Position numbers and translations under genes: made by a program | Assembly (NCBI GenBank): GCA_023253435.1 | Contig: JALRGJ010000054.1 | Span: forward strand, 1 to 7,074 | Direction: 5' to 3' | DNA from: Ilumatobacteraceae bacterium | GTDB lineage: Bacteria > Actinomycetota > Acidimicrobiia > Acidimicrobiales > Ilumatobacteraceae | DNA length: 7,074 nt | Part shown: positions 5,745 to 7,074 of the stretch, piece after piece | Layout of the letters: each line of letters starts with the position of its first letter | Position numbering within the stretch: the first letter of the stretch is position 1 | Notes under the pieces: model-generated | Seen by the model: the letters and a program-made list of their open reading frames with translations, nothing else | What the model was told of the DNA's origin: nothing | The model's database searches: none

Positions 5745-6912
5745 AATTGTGCATCAGTACATCGATACAAACGCACTCCTTTCAGAATTTGTTCAGCAGG
5801 CACTCAGTGAGCCTTTTTATTATTTAGACACAGAGTTCCACAGGGAAAAGACATATTTCCCTCAGTTAGCTCTTGTTCAAATTGCGGTGGCAGGATCCAT
5901 TGCGATCATTGATCCATTACGAGTTGATGCCGAGATTCTGAGACCACTTTTAGAAGGTAGTGGCATGTGCGTATTGCATGCCGCTCAGCAAGATCTAGAT
6001 GTGATGTCACAAAGTTGGGGATTCATACCTTCGCGCATCATCGACACACAGTTATGCGCAGGTTTCATTGGCTATTCCCAGCCCTCCCTAGCATCACTCT
6101 TGCAAACATTTTTGAAAGTTTCAGTTCCAAAAGGTGATCGTCTGACTGATTGGCTCAAGCGCCCTCTGACCAAAGATCAACTGTCATATGCGGCATCAGA
6201 TGTTGCCTATCTCGCAGAGTTAAATGCCGCTATTTCGGAGCGACTCCACGAATTGGGTCGTTGGGAATGGGCGCTCGAGGCGTGTGAAGAACTCAGAAAA
6301 AAACCAACGGGTCCGAACATGCCTGAAGATGCATGGCTAAAAGTGAAAGATATCCGTACCCTAAAAGGTCGTTCCCGATGGGTGGCTCAGTCTGTTGCCG
6401 CATGGCGGGAACGCAGAGCCATGGACATGAACTTGCCACCTCGACATGTACTGTCAGATATTGCAATCCTTGGCATCGCTCAACGTGCTCCTCAGACGAG
6501 CGAGGATCTCCTGCAAAGCAGAGGAGTTGATAACCGTCATCTCAGTTCAGGTCATGGGAAATCACTACTTGAAGCTGTATCTGAAGGCATATCACACTCC
6601 CGAGAAGGGGAGCTTTCGTTTCCTTCTGGAGATGGCGAGGATCTGGACAAAACAATGAGACCCGCCATCACCCTGGTATCAGCATGGGTCACTGAGCTGG
6701 CCAGACAGAGCAGTCTCGATGCGGGACTATTGGGCACTAGGAAGGACATCATCGATTTGCTGTCTGGGAGTCCGGGTGCTCGGATGCGCACTGGCTGGAG
6801 GGCCGACATCGTTGGTCACGACATTGAGGACCTCGTGGCTGGACGCAAGGCTTTGACGTTTACCGTTGAAAATGGGGGCAACGGGCTTCGTTTAGTGGAA
6901 GTTGCAGACTAA
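5716..6912 (+). CDS. rnd: Ribonuclease D (DEDDy 3'-5' exoribonuclease with HRDC domain)
   Basis: This 398-residue exoribonuclease is expected to trim 3' ends of tRNA precursors and other small RNAs in the cytoplasm. The exonuclease domain occupies about residues 30-185: Exo I is YLDTEF (Asp38, Glu40), Exo II LHAAQQDLDVM (Asp93), and Exo III YAASDVAYL (Tyr158, Asp162), so all DEDDy residues are present. TDWLKRPLTKDQL, just before Exo III, is a strong RNase D signature. An HRDC domain follows at about 205-290 (WLKVKDIRTLKGR, then AAWRERRAMDMNLPPRHVLSD). The rest (about 310-375) is helical and may match the second HRDC-like domain of E. coli RNase D (375 residues), with a short extra tail. The start overlaps the rhodanese gene by 29 nt, so the two are probably co-transcribed and coupled. 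Bases 6661-6840 are clearly richer in GC (about 60% by hand count) than most of the window. Confidence 0.93.
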   Translation: MSSQETNRSEIVHQYIDTNALLSEFVQQALSEPFYYLDTEFHREKTYFPQLALVQIAVAGSIAIIDPLRVDAEILRPLLEGSGMCVLHAAQQDLDVMSQSWGFIPSRIIDTQLCAGFIGYSQPSLASLLQTFLKVSVPKGDRLTDWLKRPLTKDQLSYAASDVAYLAELNAAISERLHELGRWEWALEACEELRKKPTGPNMPEDAWLKVKDIRTLKGRSRWVAQSVAAWRERRAMDMNLPPRHVLSDIAILGIAQRAPQTSEDLLQSRGVDNRHLSSGHGKSLLEAVSEGISHSREGELSFPSGDGEDLDKTMRPAITLVSAWVTELARQSSLDAGLLGTRKDIIDLLSGSPGARMRTGWRADIVGHDIEDLVAGRKALTFTVENGGNGLRLVEVAD

Positions 6913-7000
6913 AAGAGTCACCAATTTCTGGATCTCCCCGTGTAAACTTGAACGGATTGTCCATACGGCACTTGTGCCACACACTGTTCGGAGACCGACC
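6913..7000 (+). promoter_or_regulatory. Intergenic region with a 12-base inverted repeat upstream of a new gene
   Basis: This 88-nt gap is the longest in the window. It contains GGCAC-TT-GTGCC at 6967-6978, a perfect inverted repeat with 5-base arms that ends 22 nt before the ATG at 7001. It could be an operator or a small hairpin in the leader. There is no following T-run, so it is not an intrinsic terminator for rnd. TGTAAACT (6941-6948) loosely resembles a -10 element. Short repeats of this size also occur by chance. Confidence 0.3.
6990..6994 (+). promoter_or_regulatory. Shine-Dalgarno of the gene starting at 7001
   Basis: GGAGA lies 6 nt before ATG 7001, a standard strength and spacing. 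This is the main support for the truncated gene that follows. Confidence 0.55.
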
Positions 7001-7074
7001 ATGAAAAAGGGTCGACATCGCCGGTTTGAAGACGCGCGGACATTGAAGCAAGCAGGCCCTAGCGCCGCAGATGT
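7001..7074 (+). CDS. Start of an unidentified gene, cut by the window end
   Basis: An open frame runs from ATG 7001 to the end of the window (24 full codons). The protein begins MKKGRHRRFEDARTLKQ, strongly basic, and continues with AGPSAAD. It has no signal peptide or membrane segment in the visible part. A basic start of this kind is common in small nucleic-acid-binding or ribosome-associated proteins, but I do not recognise the family and make no functional claim. Support comes from the well-placed GGAGA at 6990-6994, the same direction as rnd and a leader of its own. It may be co-transcribed with rnd or have its own promoter in the 88-nt gap. Confidence 0.5.
   Translation, partial: MKKGRHRRFEDARTLKQAGPSAAD

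Overview
This 7,074-base window is densely coded chromosomal DNA with no mobile element, tRNA, rRNA or CRISPR array that I can see. The open left end contains a GuaB1-type IMP dehydrogenase-related protein, which is typical of Actinomycetota. Several lines counted by hand range from about 40 to 63% GC, so the average is probably near 48-50%. Moderate GC, almost no intergenic space and apparently leaderless first genes suggest a streamlined, probably aquatic actinobacterium, such as a low-GC Acidimicrobiia or Nanopelagicales relative. The phylum is fairly secure; anything finer is inference.

Layout. (1) Bases 1-1875 (+) hold a guaB1 (3' part)-cmk-plsC run: purine salvage, CMP/dCMP phosphorylation and phosphatidic acid synthesis. 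The genes are joined by a 2-nt gap and then an 8-nt overlap. (2) Bases 1872-3714 (-) hold a histidine phosphatase gene followed by an M18 aminopeptidase gene, also with an 8-nt overlap. The aminopeptidase and plsC converge so tightly that one CTAG supplies both stop codons. (3) Bases 3735-4547 (+) hold an alpha/beta hydrolase, divergent from the phosphatase across only 20 nt. (4) Bases 4490-4795 (-) hold a 101-residue membrane protein whose 3' end overlaps the hydrolase coding sequence by 58 nt. (5) Bases 4837-6912 (+) hold mobA-rhodanese-RNase D, joined by a 2-nt gap and then a 29-nt overlap. (6) From 7001 a new + strand gene with a good ribosome binding site begins and runs off the window.

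The three multi-gene runs look like operons, but their products mostly belong to separate housekeeping pathways: nucleotide metabolism, lipid synthesis, peptide turnover, molybdenum cofactor maturation and RNA processing. I see no defence, secretion or biosynthetic system. The main interest lies in how compactly genes are joined (shared stops, identical overlap octamers, very short divergent promoter regions, convergent coding overlap), in the unassigned small membrane protein, and in the hydrolase, which lacks an obvious acid residue at its usual place.
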